In this document: piece by piece, positions 13,201 to 25,039 of the stretch
Numbering within the stretch: the stretch's first letter is position 1
Layout of the letters: every line of letters starts with the position of its first letter
Assembly (NCBI GenBank): GCA_013350335.1
Contig: CM023533.1
Location: 28,998,869 to 29,062,868 of the forward strand
Reading direction: 5' to 3'
DNA: 64,000 bases
Origin: Chimonanthus salicifolius
Taxonomy: Eukaryota; Streptophyta; Magnoliopsida; Laurales; Calycanthaceae
Position numbers and translations under genes: made by a program
The notes under the pieces: generated by a model
Databases searched by the model: none
Seen by the model: the letters and a program-made list of their open reading frames with translations, nothing else
Told to the model about the DNA's origin: nothing

Positions 13201-16200
13201 CAAGAAGTTTCATAAGTGGCTGGTGGCATGGAAGGGTGAGCATCTTTCTTAAGTTGAGACAGTTGCACTTTTGAAGTTCGTCTTTTTCCTCCTTCCTGAT
13301 CTACTCAAATGCCTGAAGAGTGTGGTGGATGTGCTCAAAGGGATTGCGCGCAACTTCTTTGGGGTGATTTATAAGAGGAAAAAGGCCACTTGGTTAATTG
13401 GTATCAAGTTTGTCTTCCCATCAAAGATGAGGGCCTTGGAGTTAGACCTATTACTGATGTGAATCTCTTCTTTATAAGTGGTTATGGAGGCTGGGTAGCC
13501 TTGAGTAAACGCCTTGGAAGACTTTACTGATTGATAAGTACACTCTTGCTAATGATGGATGGGGAGTGAGTCTGAACCCTAAAAAGGCAATAGAAATGTG
13601 AAGATCCATGTGCATGTGGTGAAACTCAATTAAGACATCTATTTTTAAGTGGGAAATGGCATCAAGATGGCCCTTCTGAAAGCGTTTTGTGTGGTAATTT
13701 CCTTTTACCATCTGTTCCCTTTATCATATTGTTTCCTTTCCAAATGATCTGTTGCATGGGGTTTTGAACTTATAGTTGAGCAAGTGGCTTGGAATATTCA
13801 GTCCAGAAGGCAGCTAATTGATGTTGAAGCTAATAAGTTAGCTATTGTGATGCCTGATACAAACATGAGAACAGATACTGACACGGGAAGCAGGGATACT
13901 ACATGCCATTTTCCAAAATCTTGGACGTAGGAATGGGTACATGTGGACACACATGTATGTATATATATAGAGAGTTGCACGAAAAAGAAAAATGTACACA
14001 CATGGATTGTTATACATCCTTAAGTCTATTCCTGGATTATTCTGTCTGTTGATAGACCTATTTCGACTTCTAGCTGAAACTTTTTCTCTCTTTATTGTTC
14101 CTCATCTAATAGCAATATCATCAAACATGAGCAAATGTATAGATCTACAAAACTCATTTTCCAACTAATGATTCAAGAATCATGGTCCATAACATACCTT
14201 TGGGTTCTATATAATTTATGTATCGTCTTACCTTTAATGGTCTGGTCCTGCATAATTTATCTTTCGGTATCATCTTATCCTTTGGTGTGGTGGTTTTATT
14301 TCTTATATTTGTATGATAGACTGCAGCTTATACAAATTTTCGGTGCCATCCTATATTCCCTTCGGTCATGACATCTTAATTTTCATCATCTTGACAATAG
14401 AACATGATAAAGTGGCTAAGTCTGTGGCTAATGAAAGTGTTGTTGATTACAGCCTGTTCACAAATGGATGCTTCGTCATGTTTATTTTCCATGCTTGCGA
14501 AATGGAATACCTAAGGTAATTTTTTTTTTTTTAATTCTTTTCGCAACAAGCGGTTGTAAAAAATTGTTTTTAACATACATTTTTCTTTGTTCAGAAAATA
14601 TGTTTACATAATTACCCAATTTATCTTATATTTTCTTCTGCACAATTTATTGTTATATTTATCTTCTTTCCTAGCTTGGAATGTTGAAAGCATCCACCAT
14701 CATTGCACTCACCTTCAAATTGTGGAGTGAGTTGTAGAATTTTTTATCCAAGCTGCAACTTCCAACCATTACTAATTGACAAATGCCAAGCATTACTTGC
14801 GACTCCACTGATCACTGCACTGTTAATGTGTAGTTGTAGAAGATCCACTTAAACAGGGTCCCCTTAGCATGGAATCTATCCCCGGTACCCCTCCTTAAGT
14901 TGCAATCATTGTGAGCCCTCCTATGAGGGGGGCCACCTATATTTATGATGATGGGTCAATTGGCAAGGTCTAACTTTGTTCTTGTGGCTCACAAAAACTC
15001 ATCTTCTTTGGATCAATAGCCATGTTTTTAAAGCCCTAACAAATTTTATCACTTTTTTAACCCCTAAATTTTATGGCTTTGAAAACGATGGCTTTATATA
15101 TCCAATTGATGTGATTTTTTAAGGACAATATGTTCAAGATTAGATATTTCTAATGGACCCATTATCATCCACATAGGTGAGCTCACGAAGATGCGGCATA
15201 AAGAGGAGTGCACGAGATAACATATATATATATATAAAGCCGATGAGATAATCACTTTTTTAAAAAAAGGAATGAGTCATTCTCCACAAGGAGCTCATTT
15301 AGCAGGTTCCCCATTTGGGTGTGAATTGAGTCTAAGGTTGGGTGTCATCAGTCACAAGGTCGCACTTGACAATGTTTTTATTCTTTTCTAATTTTTATTT
15401 TGTAACTTGAAAATCTAATTGTACAAGTTGAAAAAATATTTGATGACCTGCGGCCACTTAAAAGTTTAGCCCTAAACTTAATTTCTAGCCACTTAATCTT
15501 AATGGTTGAAATTACCATTAAGTTTTGGCAACTTTCACTGTCAAGATCAAGTTACTAGAAATTCATTTTTGGGTTGAAATTTTAAGTGATCGTAGATCAT
15601 CAAGTCTACTTTCTAATGTACAGTTGATTTTCAAGTTACAAAACAACATTTAAAAATAAATAAAAATATTGCCAGGTGTGAACTTGTGACCAGTTAAAAA
15701 AAAAACATTGCCAGGTGCAACCTTGAGACCAATTGCACCTGATTTTCTCTCTCTCTGAAGAAACTCTAATAAAATGGTGTGTAGATTTTTAGACCCCTTT
15801 TCATCCAAAGTACACATTGATATAATGTTTTTGGATGTGCACAAGAAATTCCCTATATATTTTCACACCTAACCTACTTTCTGCCAAACACAGATTGAAA
15901 TCTTTGCTTTACTAGAGATTGAAATTTCTAGTTCTTAGGGATTCCTGACACTAAATTGTGTAAATTGGCAGAACTAAAAGGAGATTATATATGCATATTA
16001 AAAGAAAGATAAAGCCTGAGAAATTTTACATAACATGACACCAGTTTTAAGACATCCTTAAGGTTTTTGAATTGGAAAATTATACCCTTTTATTGGTGCC
16101 CCCCAAAAACTCTTGTTGGTCAAGAACACAAGCACAATCTGGTACATGGAAAAAGAAAAAAAAAATAATACAAGTGCAATCTAGGAAAAAATCGATAAAG

Positions 16201-19200
16201 GAATTTTTTTCTTCAGTATTGTTGACATTTAAAAATTATTCAAATATCGTCATCCATATTATCTAAAATCTTATGGCCCCTTAGTTGACAAAGGTGAAAA
16301 AAAAAAATTAAATGGTCCCACTAAAAATAATAAAAAACCTTGATGACCAAACCTAATCATAGTATTTTTTATTCTATTCAAGTATGGATGCAAGGGCAGC
16401 CACGAAATCATGTCGATTTGGACTCGACATAGTCCAATTGATAAAAAAGGCCAATTGTTCATGTAGATATGGTTTGAAAAGAAGTTGATGACAATATCGA
16501 TTCAATAAGTGGATCTAATTACCATATCACTATTAGTAGATGAAGCGGGTGGCCCACTTGTGATGATCAAATGACCATAGATAGTCAAAACCTATGCATT
16601 GACTTAAAGATCTTTGAATTAGCTATAGGACACAACTTACATATTATCAATCAGATATATATAGATCTAACTTGAGATCCACCTATGATGGGATGGCCAC
16701 AACCCATAAAGATACTTTTGTTAGTTCTCTAATGTGAAATATGGACCAATCTAATGTATGGATCAAAAGAAAAATGATCCATAATTGCTCCCAAGAGGCT
16801 CCACTCCACGAGGCTGCACTTGATAAGGTAGTACTCTCCACCCCAAAACTACAAATTCCCATTTACCCAAGCAATCCCTTGGACATACTTCTAGAACATT
16901 CAAGAGCCTTTCTCCTTCAACCAGAGATAGTGTGGCTGGAGATTTCAATCTATTTCGCGCTTTAGACTCTTTTTTTTTTTTTAAACAGAGAGAATTATAT
17001 CATTAATAAAAGTCAAGTACAAGAGCTTGGGAGGAAGTGCACAAGAGGTGTGTACAACTTCACCCACAAAAAGAGTAGAAACAGAAAATAAGAAAACAAA
17101 AGTTACAATGATTGCCCCAACCTAGCAAACCCTGGAGGACGTGGAGTAAGGGGAAGAGCTCTACCGACACACATATGAATTCCTCCTCCAAGGGGACTGC
17201 AGGACAGAACAGCAAAAACAAAACTAACAATGATAAAATACAACGACTCCCACCATCCTAATAACCCAAAAGCCAGGGGGAAATGGGGAGAGGAAGGATG
17301 CACCGCTCTCACACCCGTCTTTTGGACTTTATGCGTGGTTTGGAAGTAATACTTCCATTCACCTATCATCTCCACTGTATAGTTTGGGATTTTTTAGTTC
17401 CATTTAAACTTCAGTTAACAGTTTTTGGATTCTTTGAATCCATTAACACTTTCTAACATTGGTCTAAGGATCCAAACCTTCACAAAGTCGTACGTGAAAT
17501 CAAGCCCTTGTCAGCCTTTGCTTTGTATCTTCATACTAGGTGAGCACAAGTCGCTTGAGTTTTACCTATATCGTTCGTGGATCAAGTCTATGAAGACCCC
17601 ATTTTGGGTTTTTCAAATTTTTGATTCATGCTCAAAATATTTCACTTGTAAAGGAATGATAGGTTGATCTCTTTAGGAAGAGCCAAGATCCATTATTTAA
17701 AACTTTGTACCCACTTTACATTTTCCAATATCAACTGAAAAATATGTGATGCAAATTTGAAAATTTGTCTCTACAAGTATATCATAGTTTTTCCAAATAC
17801 CCATCTAAGGTTGGTTGCATTACTTACAAACCTTTAAATACCTGAAATGTGGCCCAACATGTGAACAATATTCAAATGTGGACCCCCATCACCTTTCAAC
17901 AGACACCTGTTTTCTCAAATGCATCTTATCCCAAAACCTTAATTGGCCATAGCTTCAAAATGTAATGCCATGGCCTTGTAAGCAAATACTTCCATCTTTG
18001 TGTTTGGAATATATGGACTATACTAAAACATTTACTGGCCTGCACAACTCAAAATACAATAAACACTGCTCTTGTAAAACCAAGTTCCATGGTTTCTGTT
18101 TTAGTTATGACCTAATTTCTGATACTCATTTTCATGATGAAGTTTTGGGCCTTTTGTTGTCTAATTGGGTATCACCTCTTTAGTTATATTCTTTTTCTGA
18201 TGTACTTTTTTTTAAAAAAGGTTTTCTCGTGTATTATTTCAAAAAAAATAATCAATGTATTATTTCAAAGAAAATCTTTTTTCTCATGTAAAATCAATGC
18301 AAATCAATTGTTTTCATAAAGTGGTAGATGGAGTGGAGGATGATATTTTGAATACTAACCCAAAGAAAATAGAAAATGGTGTATAAATATTCTTACCAAT
18401 GTGATGAGGCCCATATGACGGGCCCTCAAAAATGTTATTCAAGGACAAAGCCTATGAGCGTCAAGCAAACACATGGAGGATCCCCTAGGTATTGGTGTGC
18501 AAGTAGTCATTTGAGGGCCCTTATGTTCAGCCCACCTAGACTTATGTGGATGGATTGGTGGAGAGGTCTTTGCTTGAATGGGATGCCTAATAAAATTACC
18601 TTGATTGGATAAGAGAAAGAAGGGCCAAAAGATTTAACTTAACCGTGGCAAAAATTAATGGGGTAAGATCAATGAGCTATATAACTCTAATTGGGGTCAA
18701 ATTAGCTAAGGATCCAATTTACGTGGGGCTATGTTGCACAAACATTTCAAGATATGTGACACACTCGTGTCAAACACTCATACATCTTTTTGCTTTGTTT
18801 TTCGAATTTAAATGTAAAAGACATTCATTTTAATATTTTATTGTACTTGTGGGTGGGTATAACTGTTTTATGCCTTGTACCTTGTACCTCCTTTTTTATT
18901 AATATATGTATTTTTTGTGACTGTTCAAAAAAAATGCTGATTCTATGTTTCTAACTCGAAAATGCATTTAAGTGCTGCAATTAATCAAGAGGACTCATAT
19001 GGTATTTATACGTCTTCAAGTAAGATGTCTTGTCTAAAATACAATATTCATTATTTTCTTTAAGCAAAGGGATATTGGTTCATTTAAGCCATACTGATAC
19101 AAATGACTTCTTGAATAACTTTCAAAGCTTGTCATCTCTCTAGCACACATTTTTGGTACAAATAATCTGCACATTTTATGTTTGGTCACTAGAGCACATG

Positions 19201-20286
19201 TATTATGTTCTTTCAATAGTGTTACATTCTACAGTGCCTCAATCCTACTTAATTGTGGATTCAAACTACTTTTGTCTTACTTTGTTTTTGTTATAATCAC
19301 AGGGAGTTACAGTCATAATTGTCTTCTTCCTTTCTGCTGCATTTCATGAGGTATTTTCCACTCTCTTTTTTTTTTCAATTGACTGATATGCTTAACAAGT
19401 TCTTGGCATGCTTTTGTTTCTAAGTGCAAATAGTGTTCATTATTGTTGGATTGGATCATCTTATTTTTTTAGTATATAGTTCTTTTCTGGCCTTCAAGTT
19501 CATGGCTATCATGATCTGTGAAGGCAGATCTTTTCTTTCAAAACTGTATCGTGTTGTAGGATTCAAATCATAAATTTTAAATTTTTTATGGCTCAAGATG
19601 ACTCAATTGAATGGTGAAAGTCATTCTTGTAGTCTAATCAAAGTTGAATCAGATGCATTTGCATTAACAGATAAAGGGTGGGGGTGGACATAAGGTTTTA
19701 AGTCATCATAAGTGGGCCTCAGAAAAGATCCTGTATCATGAAGTCACATACCTCATCTTGTAGTCAAGTTGAAGCATGCTTGACTGATTAAACATGGTGC
19801 TGTACTAAGGGCTGCCACTCTGTGATTTCTAGTTAGACACATGGATTCATTTATATACGTAGTAGCTGAACATTTGAGATTTCAAGATGTATACATCTTA
19901 GAAGTTAGAATGGAATCTCTTGCAATCTTTTAGTTCATCTTTTGAAATGTCTGTAAAATACATACTTGTTTTTTCCTCATATGCTCAACGGTAGATGGAT
20001 GATGCATTGGGATGAATTTTTTGGGTTCCTCATTTCTGATTGAGGACTTTTTTTAAAAAAAAAAAATTTAAAAGGGCTAGTCATTTGGGTGCTTGGAAAG
20101 ACGAGAACATGTAGTACAACTGGTAAAGGCTCATGGTTGCAACCTAGAGGTTGTAGGTTCAAGTCCCATGGGCGTAAGATAGACAGTTGACCCATGGATA
20201 TAATTTGCTAAATCCAAACATGAAGGCCGACGCCATATTGATGGGATAAATGACTTGATGATCATGATGATGATCTTTGCTAAATG

Positions 20287-20317
<31 letters not shown>

Positions 20318-22670
20318 CTTTTCTCAAAAAATCACTTGAGCTAATAATTGCTAAAAATAATAATAACAAAGATGTGAGTACCTCTTGGATATTGGCTAAT
20401 AATTGCCAAAAATAATAACAAATATGTGAATACTGATTGGATATTGAAATCTGTTGTTTGTTTTTGTTTTTTCCAACACATGATCACTACTTCATCACTT
20501 CTTAGTTGATTTATATATTCCATCATCAATCATTATGGTGTTTCTTTCCATGTTGGCTATGATATTGTTTTTTCATCTGCAGCTATGCGTTGGTGTTCCC
20601 TGTCACATTTTCAAGTTTTGGGCTTTTATGGGGATGATGCTTCAGGTAAGTGTGCCTGAAAGACTTGATTGTGGTTTTCATGTTACTAGTAGTCATCTGT
20701 AAAGGTATACTTGTCTTATTTTTCATAATGCTGCCTTTAACTATCCTTTATGATCTATTCAGGCAGTACATTATTATTTGGTTATTATTTCATTTATAAT
20801 CTGGAATCTGAATGCTCTCATTCAACATATTAGTGCACCCATGCTAACCTAGAATTTTTTTTTTTTGAATAGGAGACAAGGAAAACATATTTAAAAAGAA
20901 GAAAATAACAGTACAAATTACGAAAGGCTGGGTAGGACTATACCGGAGAGAAAACAAACAAAAATATACAAAACTAATTGTATTGACTATTTATATCTTT
21001 ATTTTAGGATCAGATAGTTGGAAAAATGATGGGCAGCGTCCTGTCCACATTAGGGACTGGCATGGGCCAGTTTCTGTTGTCGGCCTATGGTAAGCTTAAG
21101 TCCAACCCCAATTACACTCTAGTGTGTCTGAGCCCATTGATTGAACCATGGACAAATCCCATTCAGGTTAGGAAACCTGAATCTGACCATGTGACCATAA
21201 ACCCTTTAGTGATTTTTCTTGGGATCATCCATATGATGACCTTGGATTTGGGCTGGCGGGCACCATGGATCGCGGGTAGGACTCGCGGGTAGGAAAAAGT
21301 CATGTTTAATATGCATATGGGAAACCTCTTTTGATGTGTTCACAATTGAGTTTTCACCCCTTGAGTCAGTTGCAAACCTCACTTCTGCTATTGTGGTAGC
21401 AGATTCATGGTTGGCACTTGGCAGCCTTCACCTTAACCGTGAAATATAAGAGGGTTTTTGTTCTATTCCTTCGTCTAGTTCTTAAGGTCTAACCAAGATC
21501 ATCATCCAGACGTGGCCTATTTATTTAAATGTTAAAAGAGAACTGGCCTCGTGAGAAAAAAATAAATCAGCTTTCAAAGATAACTCAAATTAAACCTACC
21601 CATTTCTTTGTTTCTAGCCCCTTCTCAAAGTCGCTGCAGTGGTAGCCCTTAGACCTTTTTCCTTTCCTAGTTCTCAAGGTCCGATCCAAGATCGTCATCC
21701 ATGCATGACTTATCTGTTTAATGTTAAAAAAAGAATTGGCTTCATGAAAAATTAAATAAATAAATTATTTCAAAACAGATAACTCTAAATTGAAGCTACC
21801 CATTTATTTGTTTCTAGCCCATTCTGTCCTGCAATGTAGCCATTAAACTTTACCAACTTCAAAGAGATCTATTTTGGGATGGTGAGAGGAAGATCCATTT
21901 CATCAATTGGAATGTTTTCAAGCTTCTTCTAGAATGCAGACAGTTGAGTATTTGGAATATTAAAGATGATGCACCACCTACTCAAACTTTGTTGAAAATT
22001 TGGTTGGGAGAGTTCTGTGGAGGATAATGGCTGTCTAATGTGGCCTTACTACCAGCCTCCCCTCATTACCTGCCTAAAGTACTTTGTCTTTTATTTGTTA
22101 GAAATGGTATTCCAAGAACTTGACTCTTTTTCTCAAGGGATCTGTAGTGGTATGCGACATTCTCTCACAGCGGTTTCATCCTTTTGACAGATTCCCTTGG
22201 TTCTCTTTACAAACTGCGTGCAAAATAAATTCAGAAATTCTATGGTATGCCTCTTTCTCCTAGAAATAAGCTCCCATGTGTTTATGATGTTCATTCTAAA
22301 TTAAACTTTAAGTGGCTATTTTTTTTTTTTTTGGATTAACGTGTGGGAAAATCAGACACAGTCTTACTAAAACCCACACGGATGAGTCCACTACCCCTAA
22401 GGCACACTAAGGTTAGGTTATGGGGGCTCGAACCCACAACCTCCTGCTTCTTGAGGCCGGAGGCAATCAATTGAGATACACCCATGTTTATTAGTGAATT
22501 TATAAGCTTTCACCCCCATGCACTAATCGTATAACCTTGTCACTTGAACTGTGGATTTTTGTCAGGTGGGAAATATGATCTTCTGGTTCTTTTTCAGCAT
22601 TTATGGACAACCCATGTTCGTCCTCCTTTATTATCATGATGTGATGAATCGGAAAGTGAGGACAGAGTGA
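1228..22670 (+). CDS. DGAT1: Diacylglycerol O-acyltransferase 1 (DGAT1), 3' part of gene, ten exons
   Basis: Acyl-CoA:diacylglycerol acyltransferase of the MBOAT family, an ER multi-pass membrane enzyme for the last acyl-CoA-dependent step of triacylglycerol synthesis (family knowledge). Exons read from the sequence: 1228-1295 (acceptor may be 2 nt later), 6189-6290, 6570-6706, 10905-10986, 11307-11327, 14453-14515, 19303-19350, 20583-20645, 22191-22244, 22566-22670. All introns are GT-AG and phases join without a break, giving 246 residues and TGA at 22668. Recognisable DGAT1 blocks in order: [68 protein letters not shown], the FYKDWWN motif, [31 protein letters not shown] with the presumed catalytic His at 19345-19347, and [20 protein letters not shown]. 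The N-terminal half lies upstream of the window: I found no further exons in 1-1227. Introns reach 4.9 kb and hold LINE and SINE insertions; no exon is broken. Confidence 0.95.
1597..1777 (+). mobile_element. 5'-truncated LINE, 3' end with A tail
   Basis: Short LINE 3' end inside a DGAT1 intron. The tail reads 'tttattaatgaagttacttt' followed by an A run near 1769-1778, as in the other LINE tails of the window. The flanks 1562-1596 and 1778-1812 are a diverged direct repeat of about 35 bp sharing tacaatttataaaatt, which looks like an old long target-site duplication. Confidence 0.6.
1915..2668 (-). mobile_element. 5'-truncated LINE (RNase H domain), minus strand
   Basis: Inserted in the 1296-6188 DGAT1 intron, antisense to the gene. 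The minus strand encodes, in broken frames, an RNase H segment of plant L1-type elements ([20 protein letters not shown], then [17 protein letters not shown], then [17 protein letters not shown]). The 3' end with its A tail is at the low-coordinate side (T run near 1915-1921). A 17-bp direct repeat flanks it (ctataataagagcctct at 1898-1914; one mismatch at 2669-2685), a target-site duplication. Confidence 0.85.
2686..4939. other. DGAT1 intron, no gene; small 52-bp repeat
   Basis: No exon or element is recognisable. Around 3060-3150 a block containing 'taagattcaagagacc' and 'gtggatctaa' occurs twice about 52 bp apart. Near 4780-4850 there is a weak tRNA-like stretch (reverse-strand box-B-like 'gatcgaattgaagacc') that may be a SINE remnant. 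Confidence 0.4.
4940..5846 (+). mobile_element. 5'-truncated LINE (RNase H domain), plus strand
   Basis: Degenerate L1-type LINE in the same intron as the 1915-2668 copy but in opposite orientation. Frames at 5085-5390 and 5398-5649 encode the RNase H domain ([70 protein letters not shown]), broken by a TAG near 5388 and a frameshift. The 3' UTR ends in an A run at 5836-5846. No target duplication was recognised. Confidence 0.8.
6707..8029. other. DGAT1 intron, degenerate GGGCTTGGCC-type repeat
   Basis: No exon is seen. Around 7495-7700 the sequence is rich in short 'ttgggct / agcccaag' words, similar in style to stretches near 23750, 28271-28745, 43660 and 56935. These could be copies of one degenerate repeat, but I could not align them convincingly by eye. 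Confidence 0.3.
8030..10803 (+). mobile_element. Degenerate L1-type LINE with RT, zinc-binding and RNase H regions
   Basis: The longest LINE of the window, in the 6707-10904 DGAT1 intron, sense to the gene. Domains in order: start of reverse transcriptase ([10 protein letters not shown] near 8268, then [20 protein letters not shown] from 8330 with GSRQCNPLF and a QFVDGT remnant of the catalytic motif, normally FADD); the region after RT at 8880-9152 ([12 protein letters not shown]); zf-RVT-like Cys/His region at 9920-10180 ([15 protein letters not shown]); RNase H remnant at 10195-10676 ([20 protein letters not shown]). Stops, frameshifts and the altered RT motif show it is dead. A tail at 10791-10803. 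The 5' boundary is approximate, and no ORF1 or endonuclease region is seen. Confidence 0.8.
11700..12070 (+). mobile_element. LINE RNase H fragment
   Basis: In the 11328-14452 DGAT1 intron. The plus frame to 11945 ends with [20 protein letters not shown], followed by [17 protein letters not shown], the D/E pattern of an RNase H domain of the RVT_3 type. The frame is stopped at 11943, and homologous words continue to about 12060 in another frame. The upstream part of the 11355-11945 frame is not convincingly coding. Confidence 0.6.
12830..13470 (+). mobile_element. LINE reverse transcriptase fragment
   Basis: Overlapping short plus frames give [17 protein letters not shown] (FADD-type RT active-site region, A replaced by V), then [14 protein letters not shown] and [20 protein letters not shown], in the order expected after the RT core of an L1-type LINE. 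Frameshifts split it. It lies in the DGAT1 intron 11328-14452. Confidence 0.65.
15385..15665. repeat. Imperfect inverted repeat (foldback/MITE-like)
   Basis: The left arm (ttttgtaacttgaaaatc, later gacctgcggccacttaaaa) recurs in reverse complement in the right arm (ttaagtgatcgtagatcatc, then gattttcaagttacaaaa), giving a self-complementary unit of about 280 bp in the DGAT1 intron 14516-19302. No clear target duplication was found, so the element class is open. Confidence 0.5.
16972..17375 (-). mobile_element. LINE 3' end, minus strand
   Basis: A long T run at about 16970-16982, followed by 'aaacagagagaattatatc' on the plus strand, is the reverse complement of a LINE 3' UTR with A tail. A short antisense frame (17103-17375) ends in the same unit. 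It lies antisense in a DGAT1 intron, and its upstream boundary is approximate. Confidence 0.5.
18840..18936 (+). mobile_element. LINE 3' tail remnant
   Basis: The phrase 'cttgtacctccttttttatt' followed by a T-rich stretch and an A run (18926-18933) resembles the 3' ends of the other LINEs in this gene. It is too short for more. Confidence 0.35.
20085..20280 (+). mobile_element. tRNA-derived SINE-like sequence
   Basis: 'gtagtacaactggtaaaggc' resembles an A box and 'gaggttgtaggttcaagtcc' a B box of a tRNA-type RNA polymerase III promoter, about 35 bp apart. It lies in a DGAT1 intron upstream of an AG microsatellite. It does not fold into a full tRNA, so a SINE is the better reading. Confidence 0.5.
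20288..20315. repeat. (GA)14 microsatellite
   Basis: Uninterrupted GA dinucleotide run in a DGAT1 intron. Confidence 0.95.
20849..20960 (-). mobile_element. Short LINE-tail-like insertion, minus strand
   Basis: A T run near 20852-20866 is followed by A-rich sequence with 'gaataggagacaaggaaaac'. It looks like the reverse complement of a LINE 3' UTR and tail. It lies in the 20646-22190 intron. Confidence 0.35.
21840..22110 (+). mobile_element. LINE fragment (post-RT region)
   Basis: Plus strand reads [20 protein letters not shown] followed by words like LSIWNIKDD, the region between RT and the zinc-binding domain of L1-type LINEs (compare FLWGG...KIHWV in family members). It is broken and lies in the DGAT1 intron just before the 54-bp exon at 22191. 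Confidence 0.55.
22319..22486 (-). mobile_element. SINE family B copy 1, minus strand
   Basis: T run at 22319-22332 (A tail in reverse), then 'aaaatcagacacagtcttac', and 'gggctcgaacccacaacctc' which is a reverse-complement B box, then 'caattgagatacaccca', the reverse of an A-box-like region. Two further copies are at 60929 and 62150. It sits in the last DGAT1 intron. Confidence 0.75.
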
Positions 22671-23028
22671 CTTCAATTAAGAACACCTTATGATGCATTT
22701 TCTCCCTTTTCGGTAGCAAAAGGAAGTCGAGCAGCCTGAGTAGGGAAAAGGATGTCGCAGTCCTCTACTGTATGCTTAGTAACTCAATTTTATCATGCTG
22801 CCTATTGGCCATCATTTGGTTCCCTTGGCTTTTGTAATGCACTGTACATTTGATTTAGCCATGCCCAATTGTGTATAAAATCCACGACCATTTTTTTCTA
22901 CGTCAAGACATGTACATTTAGACAAAATTGTTGCAGGTCAAGGCTTCTATATTAAAATTTAAAAATGGGTGTAAATTTCGGCTTGTGATGTAGAAAGTCA
23001 AAAGAAAAAAAATTAAATTTTAACTCAA
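22671..23028. other. DGAT1 3' UTR and downstream sequence
   Basis: The sequence after the DGAT1 stop has no gene. It should contain the 3' UTR, but no polyadenylation signal could be assigned with certainty. Confidence 0.4.
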
Positions 23029-23244
23029 GAGGGATTGGCCTGATGGTCAAGAAGCTTCACTTATGAAGGAAGGTCTTGAGTTCGATTCACGTTTAACATC
23101 CTTTTGGGCCACTCTCGTAATTACTTACTCGGTGTGTGGGGATTGGAAGGTTTGCACATGCCTAAAGAACTAGTCAAGTTAAAATGTTTCCTTTTTAAAT
23201 ACAGGTGACATCCTTGGACACTTTGCTCATAAAAAAAAAAAAAA
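23029..23244 (+). mobile_element. SINE family A copy 1
   Basis: Starts 'gagggattggcctgatggtc' (A-box-like), then 'ggtcttgagttcgattcacg' (B box), a body with 'gtgtggggattggaaggttt', and an A tail at 23231-23244. Three other copies with the same order of words are at 30100 (-), 31717 (+) and 58764 (+). Confidence 0.8.
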
Positions 23245-24045
23245 TTGGCTGAGATAGATCTAATTCTTTGACAAAAGCAAATAGATCTAAGATGAAATCA
23301 ACATTGATATGCAATTACTGACTGGAACTTTTCATACCAATAGAAAATAAATAAGAATTCTTAGAAACTAAAATTGCACAATAATTAAATGCAAAAATAA
23401 ATTTAACAAGAAAACATAAAAAGTGGATAATTTACCTCAAACAGAACTTCTTATGGTCATCCATGACCCTTTATTTATAATGTTTAAAATTTAAAAATTA
23501 ACAAAAATAGATTTTTTGTCACTCTAAACCACCTGATTACTAAATTGCATATAACTTTTGTCTACTATATTAGAATTGTACAAATTTGAATTTGCTTGGA
23601 AAAATCTCTAAATAAACATTCCAATGAATCTAATTTTGTGAAAATCGAACACCATTCGATACATCAATCCTGAAGCGACAAGTTTCCTAACTAAATATCT
23701 TTAAAAAAAAAAAACACAGAGAAATCTCAAAAGAGTAAAGTTGTCCTAATATGGATTTGGGTGGGCTGGCTTCGATGGGCTTGGATTGAGATGATATAAA
23801 TGTTGATTCTCTCTCCGAAAGGTTGGTTGCACAGATGCAACTCGGACCCAGCCAAGTCAACTCGACTGAATCCTAACTAAAATCATGTCAAAATAATAGA
23901 ACTCGACTGAGTTATAATATCTCTATATGCTAGTCTTTTTTGTATTCCCTTTTTGTTAGAATACAATTATTATAAATATTAAAAAGAAAAATAGTAGATA
24001 AGTAGAATATCCAAATCGAGTTTGAGATAGAATAAGTGAGCAAAT

Positions 24046-24190
24046 CAGGGGTTTCAAATTCGGTATCGGCCGATATATTGGTCGACATTTTTCTCTCTCC
24101 CTTTTTTTTTTACAAAAAAGACCGATATCAGCTGAGATATCGACATACTCAACCAATAATCATATCATATTGGCCGATATTTAGACCCTA
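24046..24190. mobile_element. TATCGGCCGATA-type MITE, 145 bp, hAT-like
   Basis: The left end is CAGGGGTTTCAAATTCGG followed by TATCGGCCGATAT; the right end is CCGATATTTAGACCCTA. The terminal sequences are inverted relative to each other. It is flanked by gagcaaat (24038-24045) and gagcaaac (24191-24198), an 8-bp target duplication with one difference. The middle has the TTTTTCTCTCTCC plus T-run seen in other copies. No coding capacity. Confidence 0.8.
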
Positions 24191-24847
24191 GAGCAAACAA
24201 TAAATCCCTTGTGTGGTTTTAGCATACGAAACACAAGGTCCCAGCACTTGTGTGCCTACATCAATTGCTTCCCATCAAGTCAACAAATTCTGTCTTTATT
24301 TACCAACTCATTATTTCCTTCTTTATTTGAAAGATCCTTCCAAAACTCACAACTTTCCATTCAAATTCTTAAGCATGGATAATATTCTTCATACTAAACC
24401 TGTATTTCATTGTTCTATGCCAATCTTCACAACTTATTTAAAGATTTTTTAAAAAAATTAATAAAAGTCGAGATTTATAAGATATTGAGCTCTTTTTTTT
24501 TAAGAGTTTTTAAGATTTTTGTTTATTTTTTTAATATTTTTATGAATCTCAAAAAATTTAATAAAATTTTATGAATTGTAATAAGAGAAATAGTTGAAAA
24601 ATTAAATATTTTCTTAGATTGCTTTCCTTCTTTATAAGTTTTTAGACATTTTCTAAATTTTTAAAACGTTTTAAAATTTCAACTTAAATAGTCTAAAACT
24701 CTATAAGAATGACCTCATGATACAATACTAAGATTACCGCTTAGGTGTTTTTTAAACCCCTGGATTAAAGGATGAAGTTGATGGGTCAATTGGTCCATAG
24801 ATCAATTCGATTGTATCAACGGTTATGATCATGTTGGACACGGGGGT

Positions 24848-25035
24848 AAAAATTATCGAGATATCATTCTCTCCAAATTTGAAATTTATTAATATCGGCC
24901 GATATTGTCCCGATATGGACCGAGATCTTGTCTCGATATAAGCTGAGATATCGGCCCAGACCCACCACCGGAACAATTAAAAAAAAAAAAAGAATATTTA
25001 ATAAAATCAGCCGATATATTGCCCCTATACTATTA
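24848..25035. mobile_element. Diverged TATCGGCCGATA-type MITE copy
   Basis: Contains aatatcggccgatattg, cgagatatcattctctcc and aatcagccgatatattgcccc in the arrangement of the family. The ends are degraded and no target duplication was found, so the limits are approximate. Confidence 0.45.
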
Positions 25036-25039
25036 TTAT

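Noticed and set aside
20099..20175. tRNA gene candidates from A/B-box-like words (also 22430, 44090, 56700, 62250)
   Set aside because: None folds into a complete cloverleaf, and most lie in repeated A-tailed units, so they are SINEs.
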